Source of the DNA: Granulicella paludicola
GTDB lineage: Bacteria; Acidobacteriota; Terriglobia; Terriglobales; Acidobacteriaceae
Reading direction: 5' to 3'
Length of the DNA: 64,000 bases
Assembly: GCF_025685545.1 (NCBI RefSeq)
Contig: NZ_JAGSYC010000025.1
Location: forward strand, 682,001-746,000
How positions within the stretch are numbered: position 1 is the stretch's first letter; each line of letters starts with the position of its first letter. Position numbers and translations under genes: made by a program. The notes below the pieces were generated by a model that made no database searches, was not told the DNA's origin, and saw nothing but the letters and a program-made list of their open reading frames with translations. Below are positions 35,201 to 45,012 of the stretch, piece after piece.

Positions 35201-36076
35201 AGTCTGCGGGATAATCCGGAGACGGCGGCGCAGGAGTATGCGCTGCTGGATGATGCGCGTCGGCCTGGGCTTTCGGTGAGTGTGCCGTTCGATCTTGGCG
35301 AGCGGGTGAATGCCCCGTTTGTGCATGTGAAGACGCCGCGGGTTGCGGTGCTGCGTGAGCAAGGCGTGAATGGACAGGTGGAGATGGCGACAGCGTTCGA
35401 TCGCGCTGGATTCACGCCTGTCGATGTGCATATGAGTGATTTGCTGGCGGGTCGTCATACTTTGGATGAGTTTGTGGGACTGGCGGCGTGCGGTGGGTTC
35501 TCGTATGGGGATGTGCTGGGCGCAGGCAGTGGCTGGGCGAAGACGATCCTGTTCAATGAGCGGCTGAAGGCAATGTTTACGGAGTTCTTCGAGCGCAAGA
35601 ATACGTTCTCGCTGGGCGTGTGCAATGGCTGCCAGATGATGTCTCAGCTGCGTGGGATCATTCCGGGAGCGGCGGCGTGGCCGAGGTTCGAGCGCAATGT
35701 GTCGTCGCGGTTTGAAGCGCGGCTGTGCATGGTGGAGATTGAGGATTCGCCCTCGCTGATGCTGCAGGGCATGGCGGGAGCGCGGGCTCCGATTGCGGTT
35801 GCGCATGGAGAAGGGTTTGTGCCGGAGATTGCGGGCGATGCTGTGGTTGGGTTGCGGTATATCGACAATGGTGGCTCGGTGACGCAGCACTATCCGCTGA
35901 ATCCGAACGGGTCGGTGCAGGGTGTTGCCGGTGTGACGAGTGAGGATGGGCGGGCGCTGATTCTGATGCCGCATCCGGAGCGGATTTCGCTGGGCGTGCA
36001 GCATACGTGGACGCGGGCGCTGAAGCAGAGTCCGTGGCAGAGGATGTTTGACAACGCACGCAAGTGGGTTGGGTAG
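32219..36076 (+). CDS. purL: Phosphoribosylformylglycinamidine synthase, single-chain type
   Basis: Converts FGAR to FGAM with glutamine and ATP. 1285 residues, the long form in which PurS-like, PurL and PurQ-like parts are fused, as in E. coli and eukaryotes. In order: N-terminal domain (about 1-170), linker and [14 protein letters not shown] near 225-240, the AIRS-type catalytic domain with [20 protein letters not shown] near 305-325, the second half-domain, and the glutaminase domain with [12 protein letters not shown] (nucleophile Cys1135) and a later HGEGF. The start at ATG 32219 lies inside purF by 44 bases; the N-terminal sequence from there ([17 protein letters not shown]) fits the family, so the overlap looks real. 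purM begins 58 bases after the stop. Confidence 0.97.
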   Translation: MSQAIFRETSQPISKLPVVRILRGPAALTPFERERLTTRLQTIDAGAQVVASDYLFVLQVVNEDAVLDEARLFELLGVVDSEAVEASGARMWVGPRAGTQSPWSSKATEILHNTGFTSVLRVERAREITVSGASDLHAVAAALHDRMTESVFFASADELKMLFAPREQKPLAYIDVLGEGGAAIERADRELGLSLAADEIEYLVQEFTRLKRNPTDVELYMFAQANSEHCRHKIFNATWTVDGEKQPKSLFGMIRNTHEMSSENVLSAYRDNAAVIRGWRGGRYFPDAKDGVYRAHEEAIDILLKVETHNHPTAISPWPGAATGSGGEIRDEGATGRGGKPKAGLSGFTVSNLQLPQAPQPWEQTIGRPAHIASPLDIMIEGPLGAAAFNNEFGRPNLCGYFRTFEQTSEGVAFGYHKPIMLAGGLGNIRTEHVEKGEIKPGYKLVALGGPAMLIGLGGGAASSSAGAANAELDFASVQRDNAEMERRAQEVIDRCWQRGEENPIAFIHDVGAGGLSNAFPELVKDGGTGGTFQLSAIPRGEEGLSPLEAWCNESQERYVIAIAPEQMAEFEAICARERCPFAVVGVAEKQQHLTLEDGAEKSIDLPMSVLFGKAPKMERSFSRAAAQSATLDLSGITIDEAVERLLRLPAIASKSFLITIGDRSITGMVVQDQMVGPWQVPVADCAVTLSAYDTEHGEAMAIGERTPLAVMNAAASARMAVGEVITNLAGTAIEKLGDVKLSANWMAAAGETGEDEKLFDAVKAVGMEFCPALGMTIPVGKDSMSMRMRWQEDGATKSLVSPLSLIVSGFAPVSDVTRTLTPEMSAIDAALILIDLGEGKNRLGGSCLAQVYGRSGGEAVDAPTAEVMKGFFAAMQELNREKKLLAYHDRSDGGLFVTLVEMAFAGQSGFEAQLRVCDLATLFSEELGGVVQVAWENVDAVLTTFAKVGVAASVIGFSKASNEVIFRTTEKIVYEDSRSALQKIWAETSFYIQSLRDNPETAAQEYALLDDARRPGLSVSVPFDLGERVNAPFVHVKTPRVAVLREQGVNGQVEMATAFDRAGFTPVDVHMSDLLAGRHTLDEFVGLAACGGFSYGDVLGAGSGWAKTILFNERLKAMFTEFFERKNTFSLGVCNGCQMMSQLRGIIPGAAAWPRFERNVSSRFEARLCMVEIEDSPSLMLQGMAGARAPIAVAHGEGFVPEIAGDAVVGLRYIDNGGSVTQHYPLNPNGSVQGVAGVTSEDGRALILMPHPERISLGVQHTWTRALKQSPWQRMFDNARKWVG

Positions 36077-36134
36077 AAACAGACAGTATTGAGAAGACAA
36101 GAGTGATGAAGACGATCACGGATTGGGTGAGCGC

Positions 36135-37187
36135 GTGAGTTCGAAGGTTGATTACAAAGCGGCGGGTGTAGATATCGAGGCGGGCAACGAGGCCGTGCGA
36201 CGGATGAAGTCGCATGTAGCGAAGACGCATTCGAAGGCGGTGCTAACGGGACTGGGATCGTTTGGCACGCTGTTCAGCCTGAAGGATGCGCTTGCCGGAA
36301 TGAGCGATCCGGTGATGGTGCAGAGCACCGATGGCGTGGGCACGAAGACGAAGGTGACGGTGATGGCGGGGCGTTATGAGGCGCTGGGTCATGACCTGGT
36401 GTCGGCGGTGGCTGGTGATATCGCGGTGATGGGCGCGACGCCACTGACGTTTCTCGACTACCTTGGCCTGCACAAGACAGAGCCTGCGATTGTGGAGCAG
36501 CTGGTGAAGGGCATGAGCGATGCCTGTGCCGAGGCTGGCATTGCGTTGGTGGGCGGCGAGACGGCGGAGATGCCTGCTGTGTACGCGCCGGGTGAGCTGG
36601 ATGTTGTGGGCTTTGTGACGGGCGTGGTCGAGCGCGAGAAGCTGATCGACGGCTCCAGCATTGTTGCGGGGGATGTGCTGTACGCAGTGAACTCAAGCGG
36701 CCTGCATACGAATGGCTTTTCGCTCGCGCGCAAGTTGATTTTTGAGATGGCAGGGCATTCGATCGATGACAAGCCTGCAGAGCTGCAGGGAGAGTCGCTG
36801 GCCGATGTGCTGCTGGAGCCGCATGCGAACTACGTGGCGCCGATTCGGAACATACTGAACGCGGGCGTTGCGGTGAAGGGCATGGTGCATGTGACGGGCG
36901 GCGGGCTGGTGGAAAATACTCCGCGGGTGTTGCCTGAGGGCTTGGGTTGCGTGATCGACCGCGCAACGTGGAAGCCGCAGCCGGTGTTCGAGTGGATGCG
37001 CAAGCTGGGACAGATCGAAGAGATCGAGATGTACCGCACGTTCAACATGGGTGTGGGCCTGGTGATTGTGGCACCGGCTGGTTTGCAGCAGGAGATTGCG
37101 GCTGCGATTGTGGCGTATCCGAAGCTGCGCGTGTGGGAGATGGGCCGCGTTGAACCGGGCACGGGCGTGCGATTTGGTGGAGTGTAA
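36135..37187 (+). CDS. purM: Phosphoribosylformylglycinamidine cyclo-ligase (AIR synthetase)
   Basis: Closes the imidazole ring to form AIR. About 350 residues from GTG 36135 (SSKVDYKAAGVDI); an upstream in-frame TTG at 36123 would add four residues. Motifs: YKAAGVDIEAGNEAV near the start, GSFGTLFSL, the ATP/Mg loop STDGVGTKTKV, a GHDLVSAVAGDIAVMGATPL segment, GGETAEMPAVYAPGELDVVG and HVTGGGLVENTPRVLP. Complete. purC starts 5 bases after the stop. The preceding 58-base gap after purL has only a weak ribosome site (GGGTGAG at 36125-36131). Confidence 0.96.
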   Translation: MSSKVDYKAAGVDIEAGNEAVRRMKSHVAKTHSKAVLTGLGSFGTLFSLKDALAGMSDPVMVQSTDGVGTKTKVTVMAGRYEALGHDLVSAVAGDIAVMGATPLTFLDYLGLHKTEPAIVEQLVKGMSDACAEAGIALVGGETAEMPAVYAPGELDVVGFVTGVVEREKLIDGSSIVAGDVLYAVNSSGLHTNGFSLARKLIFEMAGHSIDDKPAELQGESLADVLLEPHANYVAPIRNILNAGVAVKGMVHVTGGGLVENTPRVLPEGLGCVIDRATWKPQPVFEWMRKLGQIEEIEMYRTFNMGVGLVIVAPAGLQQEIAAAIVAYPKLRVWEMGRVEPGTGVRFGGV

Positions 37188-37192
37188 GCGCG

Positions 37193-38170
37193 ATGAGCAC
37201 TGTGACAAGAGAGCAGCTGATTGCGGCGATTCCTGATTGCGTGACGAAGACGGAGCTCGCGCTGGGTGAAGGTGTGAAGCACTATGTTGGCAAGGTGCGT
37301 GACACGTTCGAGCTCAGTGACGGCCGCATGTTGTTAGTGACGACGGACCGGCAGAGCGGGTTTGATCGGATGCTGGGCGCGATTCCGTACAAGGGGCAAG
37401 TGTTGAACCGCACATCGCTGTACTGGTTTGAGCAGACGAAGCATATCGTTGCGAACCATGTGATCGCGAGCCCGCATGCGAATGCGTTGCTGGCGAAGAA
37501 GTGCCGCGTGCTGCCGATTGAGTTTGTGGTGCGCGGGTACATGACGGGGTCGACGGACACTTCGATCTGGACGCAGTATGCAAAGGGCGTGAGGAGCTTC
37601 TGCGGACATACGCTGCCTGAGGGCATGACGAAGAATGTGCCGCTGCATGAGAACCTGGTGACGCCGACGACGAAGGAGGCCACGCATGATCGGCCGATCA
37701 CGGCGGAAGAGATTGTCGCGGAGAAGTGGCTGACGCAGGACGAGTGGGATTTCGTTTCGGCGAAGGCGCTGGAGCTTTTTGCGTTTGGACAAAAGCTGGC
37801 GGCAGAGCGTGGGCTGATTCTTGTCGATACGAAGTATGAGTTTGGTGTGGATGATGCCGGAGCGATCGTGCTGATCGACGAGGTACACACGCCGGATTCG
37901 AGCCGCTACTGGCTTGCGGACAGCTATGCGGAGCGCGTGGCTGCGGGCAAGGAGCCGGACATGATCGACAAGGAATTTTTCCGGCTGTGGTTCCGGGAGC
38001 GCTGCGATCCGTACAAGGATGCGGTGCTGCCGACGCCGCCGGAGGATCTGATTGCGGAGCTGGCGTCGCGATACATCCTGCTGTTCGAAAAGATTACCGG
38101 TGAGGAGTTTGTACCGGATGCACGACCGCTTGAGGCTACGGTGCTTGCGGCGATAGGAAACGCAAGATGA
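37193..38170 (+). CDS. purC: SAICAR synthetase, long form
   Basis: Joins CAIR and aspartate with ATP. 325 residues, longer than the roughly 237 of the E. coli or Bacillus enzyme and near the 306 of the yeast form. Motifs: VGKVRDTFELSDGRMLLVTT binding ATP, SGFDRMLGAIPYKGQVLN, the conserved PIEFVVRGYMTGST, and LILVDTKYEFG followed by LIDEVHTPDSSRYW. The stretch 105-150 (WTQYAKGVRSFCGHTLPEGM) contains the insertion seen in the long form. It starts 5 bases after purM, and its TGA overlaps the ATG of purD by four bases (ATGA), which suggests translational coupling. Confidence 0.96.
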   Translation: MSTVTREQLIAAIPDCVTKTELALGEGVKHYVGKVRDTFELSDGRMLLVTTDRQSGFDRMLGAIPYKGQVLNRTSLYWFEQTKHIVANHVIASPHANALLAKKCRVLPIEFVVRGYMTGSTDTSIWTQYAKGVRSFCGHTLPEGMTKNVPLHENLVTPTTKEATHDRPITAEEIVAEKWLTQDEWDFVSAKALELFAFGQKLAAERGLILVDTKYEFGVDDAGAIVLIDEVHTPDSSRYWLADSYAERVAAGKEPDMIDKEFFRLWFRERCDPYKDAVLPTPPEDLIAELASRYILLFEKITGEEFVPDARPLEATVLAAIGNAR

Positions 38171-39489
38171 CTGAACGGATTCTGATTGTAGGGTCGGGCG
38201 CTCGCGAACATGCGATCGCTGTGGCACTGGCGCGTTCGCCGCAGAAGCCTGCGCTGCTTTGCTTCAGTGGAGCGAAGAACCCTGGAATCGATGGGTTGTG
38301 TGAAGTGTATGGGCTGGGCAGCATCACTGCGCCTGCAGAGGTTGTGGCGTTTGCTGCGGAGCATGGTGCGACGCTGGCTGTGCTCGGGCCGGAGGCTCCG
38401 CTGGCTGCTGGTGTTGCGGATGCGTTATGGGCGGCGAAGGTGCGTGTGGTGGGACCGACGCAGAGCCTGGCGCGTGTGGAGTCGAGCAAGGCGTTCACGC
38501 GGGAGTTGCTGGCAAAGTATGCGATTCCGGGCAATCCTTTCTTTCAGCGCTTCGAGTCGATGGATGGCGTGGACGAGGTGCTGGCGCGGTTTCCGATGCA
38601 GCATGTGATCAAGGACGATGGACTGGCCGGTGGCAAGGGTGTAAAGGTGTGTGGCGATCATCTGCTGTCGCAGGCTGAGAGCGTGGCCTTCTGCAAGGAG
38701 CTTGTAGAGCAGGGACATCCGTTTGTGGTGGAAGAGAAGCTGGAGGGCGAGGAGTTTTCGCTGATGAGCTTCTGTGATGGGAAGACGCTGCGACACATGC
38801 CTGCGGTGCAGGACCATAAGCGCGCCTACGATGGCGACAAGGGACCGAATACGGGTGGTATGGGAACGTACAGCGATGCGGACCACAAGCTGCCGTTCCT
38901 GCTTGAGAGCGATGTGGCCGAGGCGCAGGCGATCAATGAGCGCGTGGCTGCGGCGCTGGCGGAGGAATGCGGCGCGCTGTATCAAGGGATACTGTATGGC
39001 GGGTTCATGGCGACTCGCGATGGTGTGCGTTTGATTGAGTACAACGCGCGGTTCGGCGATCCGGAGTCGTTGAATCTGCTGACGCTGCTGGAGAGCGATT
39101 TCGTTGCGGTGTGTGTGGCGATTGCGGATGGAACTCTCGATGCGGTGGATGTCACGTTTGCGAAGAAGGCGAGCGTGTGCCGGTACATCGTGCCGGAGGG
39201 ATATCCTGACACTCCGCGCAAGGGCGATGCGGTGGTGATGCCGGAGCAGTTGCCTGCGGGTGTGAGCGCGTATTTGAGCGCTGTCGATATGGTGGATGGA
39301 ACGCTGGTGGCTATGGGGTCGCGCACGGTGGCGTTTGTGGGTGTGGGTGAGACGCTGGCCGAGGCAGAGGCGATTTGTGGCGAGGCTGCGAAGCAGGTGC
39401 CGGGGCCGTTCTTCTATCGCACGGACATTGGAACGGCGGCTGCGATCGAGCGGCGTATGGAGCATATGCAGAAGCTGAGGTCGGTATGA
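38167..39489 (+). CDS. purD: Phosphoribosylamine-glycine ligase (GAR synthetase)
   Basis: Adds glycine to phosphoribosylamine with ATP. 440 residues, close to the 429 of E. coli. Starts ILIVGSGAREHAIAVALARS, the usual N-terminal Rossmann signature; ATP-grasp domain with IKDDGLAGGKGVKVC near 150 and QDHKRAYDGDKGPNTGGMGT near 220, then YNARFGDPESLNLLTLLESD near 290-310. Complete and without oddities. ATGA overlaps with purC before it (38167-38170) and purN after it (39486-39489). Confidence 0.97.
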   Translation: MTERILIVGSGAREHAIAVALARSPQKPALLCFSGAKNPGIDGLCEVYGLGSITAPAEVVAFAAEHGATLAVLGPEAPLAAGVADALWAAKVRVVGPTQSLARVESSKAFTRELLAKYAIPGNPFFQRFESMDGVDEVLARFPMQHVIKDDGLAGGKGVKVCGDHLLSQAESVAFCKELVEQGHPFVVEEKLEGEEFSLMSFCDGKTLRHMPAVQDHKRAYDGDKGPNTGGMGTYSDADHKLPFLLESDVAEAQAINERVAAALAEECGALYQGILYGGFMATRDGVRLIEYNARFGDPESLNLLTLLESDFVAVCVAIADGTLDAVDVTFAKKASVCRYIVPEGYPDTPRKGDAVVMPEQLPAGVSAYLSAVDMVDGTLVAMGSRTVAFVGVGETLAEAEAICGEAAKQVPGPFFYRTDIGTAAAIERRMEHMQKLRSV

Positions 39490-40061
39490 GTCTGCGGGTA
39501 GGGGTACTTGGATCGACGCGCGGGACGGCGCTGCAGGGCGTGCTGGATGCGATTGCGGATGGTTCGCTCGATGTTGAGATTGCGGTGGTGATCTCGAACA
39601 AGGCGGAGGCGCAGATCCTGGAGCGCGCTGCGAAGTATGGCGTGAAGACGCTGCACATCGACGCGACGGGACTGAAGCGCGCGGAGTACGATGAGCGCGT
39701 GTCGGCTGCGCTGCAGGAGGCTGGCGTCGAGCTGGTGTTGCTGATCGGATACATGCGGATCGTCACGACAGCGTTTGTAGATGCGTGGCGAGGGCGGTTA
39801 CTGAATGTGCATCCTTCGCTGCTGCCTGCGTTTGGCGGCATGATGAATATGAGTGTGCACGAGGCGGTGATCGCGGCAGGTGTGAAGCAGACGGGATGCA
39901 CGATCCACCAGGTGACGGAAGAGGTGGACGCAGGGCCGATCGTGTTGCAGAAGCGCTGCGAGGTGCTGCCGGGCGATACGGCGGAGATGCTGAAGGAGCG
40001 CGTGCAGGCGCTGGAACAGCAGGCGTTCGTCGAGGTGCTGAAGGATTGGAGACGCGGATGA
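39486..40061 (+). CDS. purN: Phosphoribosylglycinamide formyltransferase
   Basis: Transfers a formyl group from 10-formyl-tetrahydrofolate to GAR. 191 residues from ATG 39486, placed by the ATGA overlap with purD; the frame is open further up inside purD but that part is not PurN. Catalytic His lies in [12 protein letters not shown] and catalytic Asp in VDAGPIVLQ, with [12 protein letters not shown] and GYMRIVT also conserved. The N-terminal substrate loop reads [11 protein letters not shown], where E. coli has a SGxGSNLQ-type loop; this variant occurs in a subset of PurN proteins as far as I recall. The C-terminus is short. Overlaps purE by ATGA at 40058-40061. Confidence 0.95.
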   Translation: MSLRVGVLGSTRGTALQGVLDAIADGSLDVEIAVVISNKAEAQILERAAKYGVKTLHIDATGLKRAEYDERVSAALQEAGVELVLLIGYMRIVTTAFVDAWRGRLLNVHPSLLPAFGGMMNMSVHEAVIAAGVKQTGCTIHQVTEEVDAGPIVLQKRCEVLPGDTAEMLKERVQALEQQAFVEVLKDWRRG

Positions 40062-40561
40062 AGAAGGCTGCGAAGAAGGTGGTGGTGGGCATCATCATGG
40101 GGTCGAAGTCGGACTGGCCCACGATGGAGAACGCTGCGAAGATGCTGGATGAGTTCGGCATTGGGTACGAGGTTGAGGTGGTTAGCGCGCATCGCACGCC
40201 GGACAAGATGATGCGGTATGCGGAGAGCGCTAAGGATCGCGGGCTGCGGCTGATCATCGCGGGCGCTGGTGGCGCGGCGCATCTGCCGGGCATGGTGGCG
40301 GCGAAGACGAGTGTGCCGGTGCTGGGAGTTCCGGTGAAGAGCCGCGCGCTGAATGGGCTGGATTCGCTGCTATCGATTGCACAGATGCCTGCGGGAATTC
40401 CGGTGGCGACGTTTGCGATTGGCGAGGCTGGAGCGAAGAACGCTGGGCTGTTTGCGGCGGCGGTGCTGGCGCATGAGGATGCGAAGATTGCGAAGGCGCT
40501 CGATGCGTTCCGAGCGAAGCAGACAAAGACGGTATTGAAGGGACCTGATCCGCGCGTATGA
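40058..40561 (+). CDS. purE: N5-CAIR mutase, class I
   Basis: Moves the carboxyl group of N5-CAIR to C4, giving CAIR. 167 residues. The active-site sequence [17 protein letters not shown], the [11 protein letters not shown] loop and [15 protein letters not shown] are those of class I (bacterial, PurK-dependent) enzymes; the partner PurK is encoded next, which agrees. PVLGVPVKS and the [15 protein letters not shown] segment complete the fold; it normally forms octamers. The Lys/Ala-rich first residues (KKAAKKV) are an extension. ATGA overlaps join it with purN upstream and purK downstream (40558-40561). Confidence 0.97.
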   Translation: MKKAAKKVVVGIIMGSKSDWPTMENAAKMLDEFGIGYEVEVVSAHRTPDKMMRYAESAKDRGLRLIIAGAGGAAHLPGMVAAKTSVPVLGVPVKSRALNGLDSLLSIAQMPAGIPVATFAIGEAGAKNAGLFAAAVLAHEDAKIAKALDAFRAKQTKTVLKGPDPRV

Positions 40562-41643
40562 GTGACGTAAAGACCTCACGAGTGGGAGTGCTGGGCGCCG
40601 GGCAGCTGGCGCTGATGCTGGCCGAGGCTGGCAAGCGGCTGGGCGTGGAGGTGATCTGCGCCGGGCAGCCGGGTGACTGCGCAGAGCAGGTGGCCACTCT
40701 GGTGGTAGTGGACCTGAACGATGCGGAGCAGGTGGCCGCGTTTGCGAAGCAGGTGGACGTGGTGACGATCGAGAGCGAGAACACCGAGATGTTCGTGTTG
40801 GAGGGATTGAACGTGCATCCGAATGCGCGGGCGATCGGAATTGCTCAGGATCGGTTATTGGAGAAGCGGTTCTTCAACGAGAATGGCATTGGATGCGCTC
40901 CGTTTGCGCAGGTGGACAGCACGGAGGATTTGCAGCGCGCGGTGGCGGAGCTGGGGCTGCCTTCGATTCTGAAGACGCGGCGTATGGGGTACGACGGCAA
41001 GGGGCAGGTGCGGCTGGAGAGCAGTGGCGACATCGCCACGGCGCTGGCGGAGGTCGGCAATGTGCCGTGCATTCTTGAGGGCATGGTGCGGTTCAGGGCG
41101 GAGGTTTCGCTGATCGCGGCGCGTGGGACGACCGGCGAGATTGTGTTCTATCCGCTGATTGAGAATGTGCATCGCGAGGGGATTCTGCGTCGATCGACGG
41201 TACCGTTTGCTGGTGCGACGGCGGAGTTGCAGGAGCTGGCGGAGACGTATCTGCGGAAGATCCTGGAAGCGCTGGAATATGTGGGCGTGCTGGCGGTGGA
41301 GTTCTTCGTGGTGAACCGCGGGCTGCTGGCGAACGAGATGGCACCGCGGGTGCATAACTCGGGGCATTGGACGATTGAGGGCTCGGCCACGTCGCAGTTC
41401 GAGAACCATCTGCGAGCGATTGCAGGCATGGAGCTGGGAGCGACGACGAGCGAGCCGACGGTGATGTTGAACTGCATTGGCGAGATGCCGAGCGAGGTCG
41501 AGACGGCCAGCACGGCTGCGCTGCATCGGCATGACTATGGCAAGGAAGCGCGTGCGGGGCGCAAGGTGGGGCACATCACGTTTGCGGCGAGTGAGCGCGA
41601 GGCGATTGGCCGGTGGTATACGCGGCTGAATCCTGAGGATTAG
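40558..41643 (+). CDS. purK: N5-carboxyaminoimidazole ribonucleotide synthetase
   Basis: Uses ATP and bicarbonate to make N5-CAIR from AIR. 361 residues. Rossmann-like start [23 protein letters not shown]-grasp domain with [16 protein letters not shown] near 140-155, [16 protein letters not shown] near 180, and [20 protein letters not shown] near 245-262 with [10 protein letters not shown] after it. Complete. It is the last gene of the operon; the stop codon at 41641-41643 overlaps by four bases the stop codon of the opposing esterase gene, and no terminator hairpin is visible between them. Confidence 0.97.
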   Translation: MSDVKTSRVGVLGAGQLALMLAEAGKRLGVEVICAGQPGDCAEQVATLVVVDLNDAEQVAAFAKQVDVVTIESENTEMFVLEGLNVHPNARAIGIAQDRLLEKRFFNENGIGCAPFAQVDSTEDLQRAVAELGLPSILKTRRMGYDGKGQVRLESSGDIATALAEVGNVPCILEGMVRFRAEVSLIAARGTTGEIVFYPLIENVHREGILRRSTVPFAGATAELQELAETYLRKILEALEYVGVLAVEFFVVNRGLLANEMAPRVHNSGHWTIEGSATSQFENHLRAIAGMELGATTSEPTVMLNCIGEMPSEVETASTAALHRHDYGKEARAGRKVGHITFAASEREAIGRWYTRLNPED

Positions 41644-42740
41644 TGTTGGTAGTCCTGCCAGAGGTACTCGAGTGCTTCGGGGAGCGTCTGGAGTTTGACG
41701 GCGTGGTCGGTGTGGCCTGCGTTCTTGGCGAAGACAAATTGGTAGTGGTAGCCCTTCGCGGCGAGGACGTTGGCCATGTTCTCGTTGGCGAGGACCCAGT
41801 CGTGCAGGTTGTCGCGCATGATGTTGGGGTTAAGGAGATCGCGGTCACCGACTTCCATCCAGATGCGCAAGGGCTTGGTGGGCGATGAGGGAATGAGGTG
41901 CTCGTGGAACTCCCATGCACCGTGCGGGGTTTGCGGGTTGGGTGGCCACTGCTGGTTGACGTAGGTGCCGGAGTAGGTGAGCACGCGGTGATAGAGGTTG
42001 GGGCGATACCAGGCCATGATGAGAGCGCAGGAGCCGCCAGAGCTGCCGCCCATGGTGGCGCGGGCGTTGGGGTCTTTGCTGAGACGAAGGTGGTACTGGC
42101 TTTCGATGCGGGGGAGGACTTCGGTCTCGACGAAGTCGGCATAGCGCGGGGACATGGTGTCGTATTCGAGGCCGCGCTCGCTGCCTTGCGCATCGCCGCT
42201 GCCATTGGCGAGGGAGATGGCGATCATGACGGGGACGCGGTGGGCGGCGATGAGGTTATCGAGCGTGGTGAAGAGGGTGCGGTCGGGGCCATCGGTTCCG
42301 ATGATGAAGGGAGCGACGGTGCCGGGAACGTATTGCGCGGGGACGTAGACGGCGACCTTGCGGGTGTAGGGCGCGTGGTGGCTGGTGGTGACGATGAGCT
42401 TGGCCGGGTCGGTGGGGTCAGGTGTGCCGAAGGTGCCAGCGTCGCGCGCGATGCCGGGGTAGAGCTTGCTGTCGGAGGAGTTCATGGTGAACTCGTAGAC
42501 GGTGCCTTGTGGGACGCTGGGATTGGTTGAGGTTTCGGGTGCGGCGGTGTGCGTGGGGCCAAGGATGAAGTTGCCGTCGGTGGCAGCGGGGGCGTTGGTG
42601 TCGTCGGCGAGGCTTGTGGCTTTGACGTAGCCTGCGGTGGCGGGATCGCGTGTGGGCGGTGTGGGCGGTGTGGGGCGCGGGGTCTGCGCGGTGGCGATAG
42701 TGCTGAGAAGAGCGATGGCGAGGGGCAGGCGACGAGTCAT
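41640..42740 (-). CDS. Secreted esterase of the enterochelin esterase/Fes-like alpha/beta-hydrolase type
   Basis: 366 residues with a signal peptide (LPLAIALLSTIATAQ) and a Pro/Thr-rich linker at 20-32. The alpha/beta-hydrolase core starts near 125 (RKVAVYVPAQY). The nucleophile is Ser234 in MGGSSGGSC, the acid probably Asp299 or Asp301 in EVGDRDLLN and the base His343 or His346 in NAGHTDHA. This esterase D/Fes-like group cleaves siderophore, feruloyl or acetyl esters; substrate unknown. An N-terminal segment near 75-120 (YEFTMNSSDSKLYPG) is the Ig-like domain seen in Fes-type proteins. The 4-base overlap of stop codons with purK means the two convergent genes may affect each other. The 56 bases before the next upstream gene end make co-transcription with the amidohydrolase possible. 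Confidence 0.88.
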   Translation of the reverse strand: MTRRLPLAIALLSTIATAQTPRPTPPTPPTRDPATAGYVKATSLADDTNAPAATDGNFILGPTHTAAPETSTNPSVPQGTVYEFTMNSSDSKLYPGIARDAGTFGTPDPTDPAKLIVTTSHHAPYTRKVAVYVPAQYVPGTVAPFIIGTDGPDRTLFTTLDNLIAAHRVPVMIAISLANGSGDAQGSERGLEYDTMSPRYADFVETEVLPRIESQYHLRLSKDPNARATMGGSSGGSCALIMAWYRPNLYHRVLTYSGTYVNQQWPPNPQTPHGAWEFHEHLIPSSPTKPLRIWMEVGDRDLLNPNIMRDNLHDWVLANENMANVLAAKGYHYQFVFAKNAGHTDHAVKLQTLPEALEYLWQDYQH

Positions 42741-42796
42741 GGAGTCCTCTTAGGTGCGCTCCATTGTCGCTCGTGAGTAAGGATGTTGGCGAGAGG

Positions 42797-44824
42797 TTAT
42801 CGGTGGAAGCCAACGGTGGCGGCTAAGCGCTTGCTGTCATAGAGGCGGCCATCGGTGACGACGCTGACGACGTTCCGGAGGGCGCTGATGTTGGTGAGGG
42901 GATCGCCGCTGACGAGGACGAGGTCGGCGCGCTTGCCGACTTCGATGGTGCCGGAGTCGGCGTCATGGTGCATGGCGCGGGCGGGAACGATGGTGGCGGA
43001 CTGGATAGCTTGCAGGGGCGTCATGCCGGCCTGTACGTAGAGTTCGAGTTCGCGGTCGAGGCCGTAGCCGACGAGGTTGGTATCGCTGCCTGCGACGATG
43101 GGGACGCCTGCCTTGAACAGTGCGGCAACGGCCTGGAGGTTGGCGTTCATCGTGGCGTGAAACTTCGTTTCGTCCATGTTGGGCTTGCCGATGTTGTTGA
43201 AGCGAAGCGCGAGGGGATAGGGTGCGGCGTTGACGCCGGGTTCGAGGCTTGAGGTGGGGATGCTGGCAGGATGGTTCGCCATCTCTCCCCAGCCGAGCGT
43301 GGGGTCTACGACGATGTGTTTTTCAACGAGAAGCGCGATGAGTTTCTTTGCTCTATCGGACTGGAGGTCGGCGGGAGTGAATGGGGCGGTTGAGCCGAGG
43401 GGCTTCATCGCGTTGGTGATGTATTGCAGATGATTGATCTGGTCCATGCCATCGGCGATGCCTTCGAAGGCGTCCATAGCGCTGGGCACATGGCCGGTGA
43501 CGGTGAGACCGCGCTTGTGGGCTTCTTCTGCGATGGAGCGCAGGACGAAGGGTTTGAGCTGCGAGTAGACCTTGATCTGGTCGAAGTGCTGATCGGCGTA
43601 GAGGTCGACGGCGACGACGCCTTCGCCGGGTGTGTCGGCGGTGAAGGCGCCGAAGTTGAGTGGACCTCCGCCGTCGATGAGGCCAGCGAGCAGGAGACGC
43701 GGGCCGAGTTGATGCTGGGCTTCGAGGGCGTGCCGGAGGGTGATGAGGAACTCGAATTCACCGCCGCAGTCGCGCGCGGTGGTGATGCCAGCGGCGAGGA
43801 GTGCGGGGCCGAACTCGATGCCGGAGTAGTGCGAGTGCATCTCCCACAGGCCGGGCAGGATGGACTGGCCGTCGGCGTGGACGATGCGGGTGCCGGGGGG
43901 AATGTGGACAGAGGCTGCGGAACCAACGGCGGCGATGCGATTGTTGCGGATGAGGACGGTGGAGTTTTCGACGGCGGGCGCGCCGGTGGCGTCGATGAGA
44001 CGAGCGCCGACGATGGCGAAGTTGATGGAGGCTGTGGGGCGCGTGGCGCGGGTGAGGTCGGCTAGGTCGAGCATCTCCTGACGGATGCCGCTCTGGATGA
44101 GGGCGTCGAAGGCGGAGCTGTACTCGTCGAGGACTTCTTCCTGTGGCAGGCCGCCAGCGAAGGTCATGAGCGCGGCGACGCGTTCGCTGTCGTTCATCCA
44201 GAGGACTTCACGACCGAAGATGAGATTGGAGATGGTGTAGCGGGTGAGGCGAACGATCTGGCCTTTGACGGTAAAGACGTCGTGGCCGACGGGACGGATA
44301 ACGACGGGCAGCGCCTGTGCGGAGGCGCGGAGCAGGGGGAGTTGCGCGGGGTGCTGGTGGTGCAGCCAGTAACGCATCATCATCATCTGCGCAGCAGCGG
44401 GCATGTTGGCGAAGCCGGTAAAGGCGACGGGCGGCTTGAGGAGTGTGCGGTTGAGATCGCCTTCGCGCACGGAGACTTTATTGCCGGTGATCTCGGTGAG
44501 CGAGGAGGTGTCGACGCCGGGTGCGGTGTCGGTTGCTGGCGTGAGGGTGTGAAGTTCGAAGCGCGTGGGGATGAAGCCGGGGAGCAGGTCGAGGGTCGCG
44601 GTGGTGGTGCGCTTCATGCCGCGGTCGGCGGTGTTGGTGGTGATGGAGAGTTGCTGCTGTTTGCCTGTGTCGGTGACGCGGTATTCCTCTGTGCCGATGG
44701 TGTGGAGGATGAGATGAACGGCGTAGATGCCGTGCTCGGTCTCGAGTGGCGCGTGCTGTGCCTGGATGGTCTGAGGAACAAAAGCGGAACAGTAAAAGCA
44801 GAGAGAGAGCAGGGCGCGACGCAT
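42797..44824 (-). CDS. Exported amidohydrolase-family protein with extra N-terminal domain
   Basis: 675 residues. Signal peptide 1-22 (LSLCFYCSAFVPQTIQAQ). Residues 25-260 form a beta-rich N-terminal domain of unknown role (EYRVTDTGKQQQLSITTN); the metal-dependent amidohydrolase starts near 268 (FAIVGARLIDATGAPAV). The metal motif is WEMHSHYSG (H330, H332); a metal His is likely in TVTGHVPSA and NHLQY, and the catalytic Asp in AGSDTNLVG near 590. The end GTIEVGKRADLVLVSGDPLT is the usual small beta-domain signature. Related proteins hydrolyse cyclic amides or prolyl peptides; the substrate is unknown. Divergent from the rhamnosidase gene across 188 bases. Confidence 0.9.
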   Translation of the reverse strand: MRRALLSLCFYCSAFVPQTIQAQHAPLETEHGIYAVHLILHTIGTEEYRVTDTGKQQQLSITTNTADRGMKRTTTATLDLLPGFIPTRFELHTLTPATDTAPGVDTSSLTEITGNKVSVREGDLNRTLLKPPVAFTGFANMPAAAQMMMMRYWLHHQHPAQLPLLRASAQALPVVIRPVGHDVFTVKGQIVRLTRYTISNLIFGREVLWMNDSERVAALMTFAGGLPQEEVLDEYSSAFDALIQSGIRQEMLDLADLTRATRPTASINFAIVGARLIDATGAPAVENSTVLIRNNRIAAVGSAASVHIPPGTRIVHADGQSILPGLWEMHSHYSGIEFGPALLAAGITTARDCGGEFEFLITLRHALEAQHQLGPRLLLAGLIDGGGPLNFGAFTADTPGEGVVAVDLYADQHFDQIKVYSQLKPFVLRSIAEEAHKRGLTVTGHVPSAMDAFEGIADGMDQINHLQYITNAMKPLGSTAPFTPADLQSDRAKKLIALLVEKHIVVDPTLGWGEMANHPASIPTSSLEPGVNAAPYPLALRFNNIGKPNMDETKFHATMNANLQAVAALFKAGVPIVAGSDTNLVGYGLDRELELYVQAGMTPLQAIQSATIVPARAMHHDADSGTIEVGKRADLVLVSGDPLTNISALRNVVSVVTDGRLYDSKRLAATVGFHR

Positions 44825-45012
44825 AAAGAGAGGATGGCCTTGGGCTCGAATGCGAGCTAGGAAGATGCTACCTGATCGCGACAGCTGGTCTGTTTAGGAG
44901 TATTGTCCTTTGGTCGATTTCCGGGATGGAATGGTTTCCACCTGCGAGTGGGGGCTATGATGGCTGGGATTGGCGAACGGCAAGTATCGATGTTGAGGGA
45001 GAGATGGTCCAA

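Noticed and set aside
32171-36100. A 1309-codon open frame on the minus strand opposite purL
   Set aside because: It mirrors the strong codon periodicity of purL; its His/Arg-rich translation resembles no protein and it has no own start signals.
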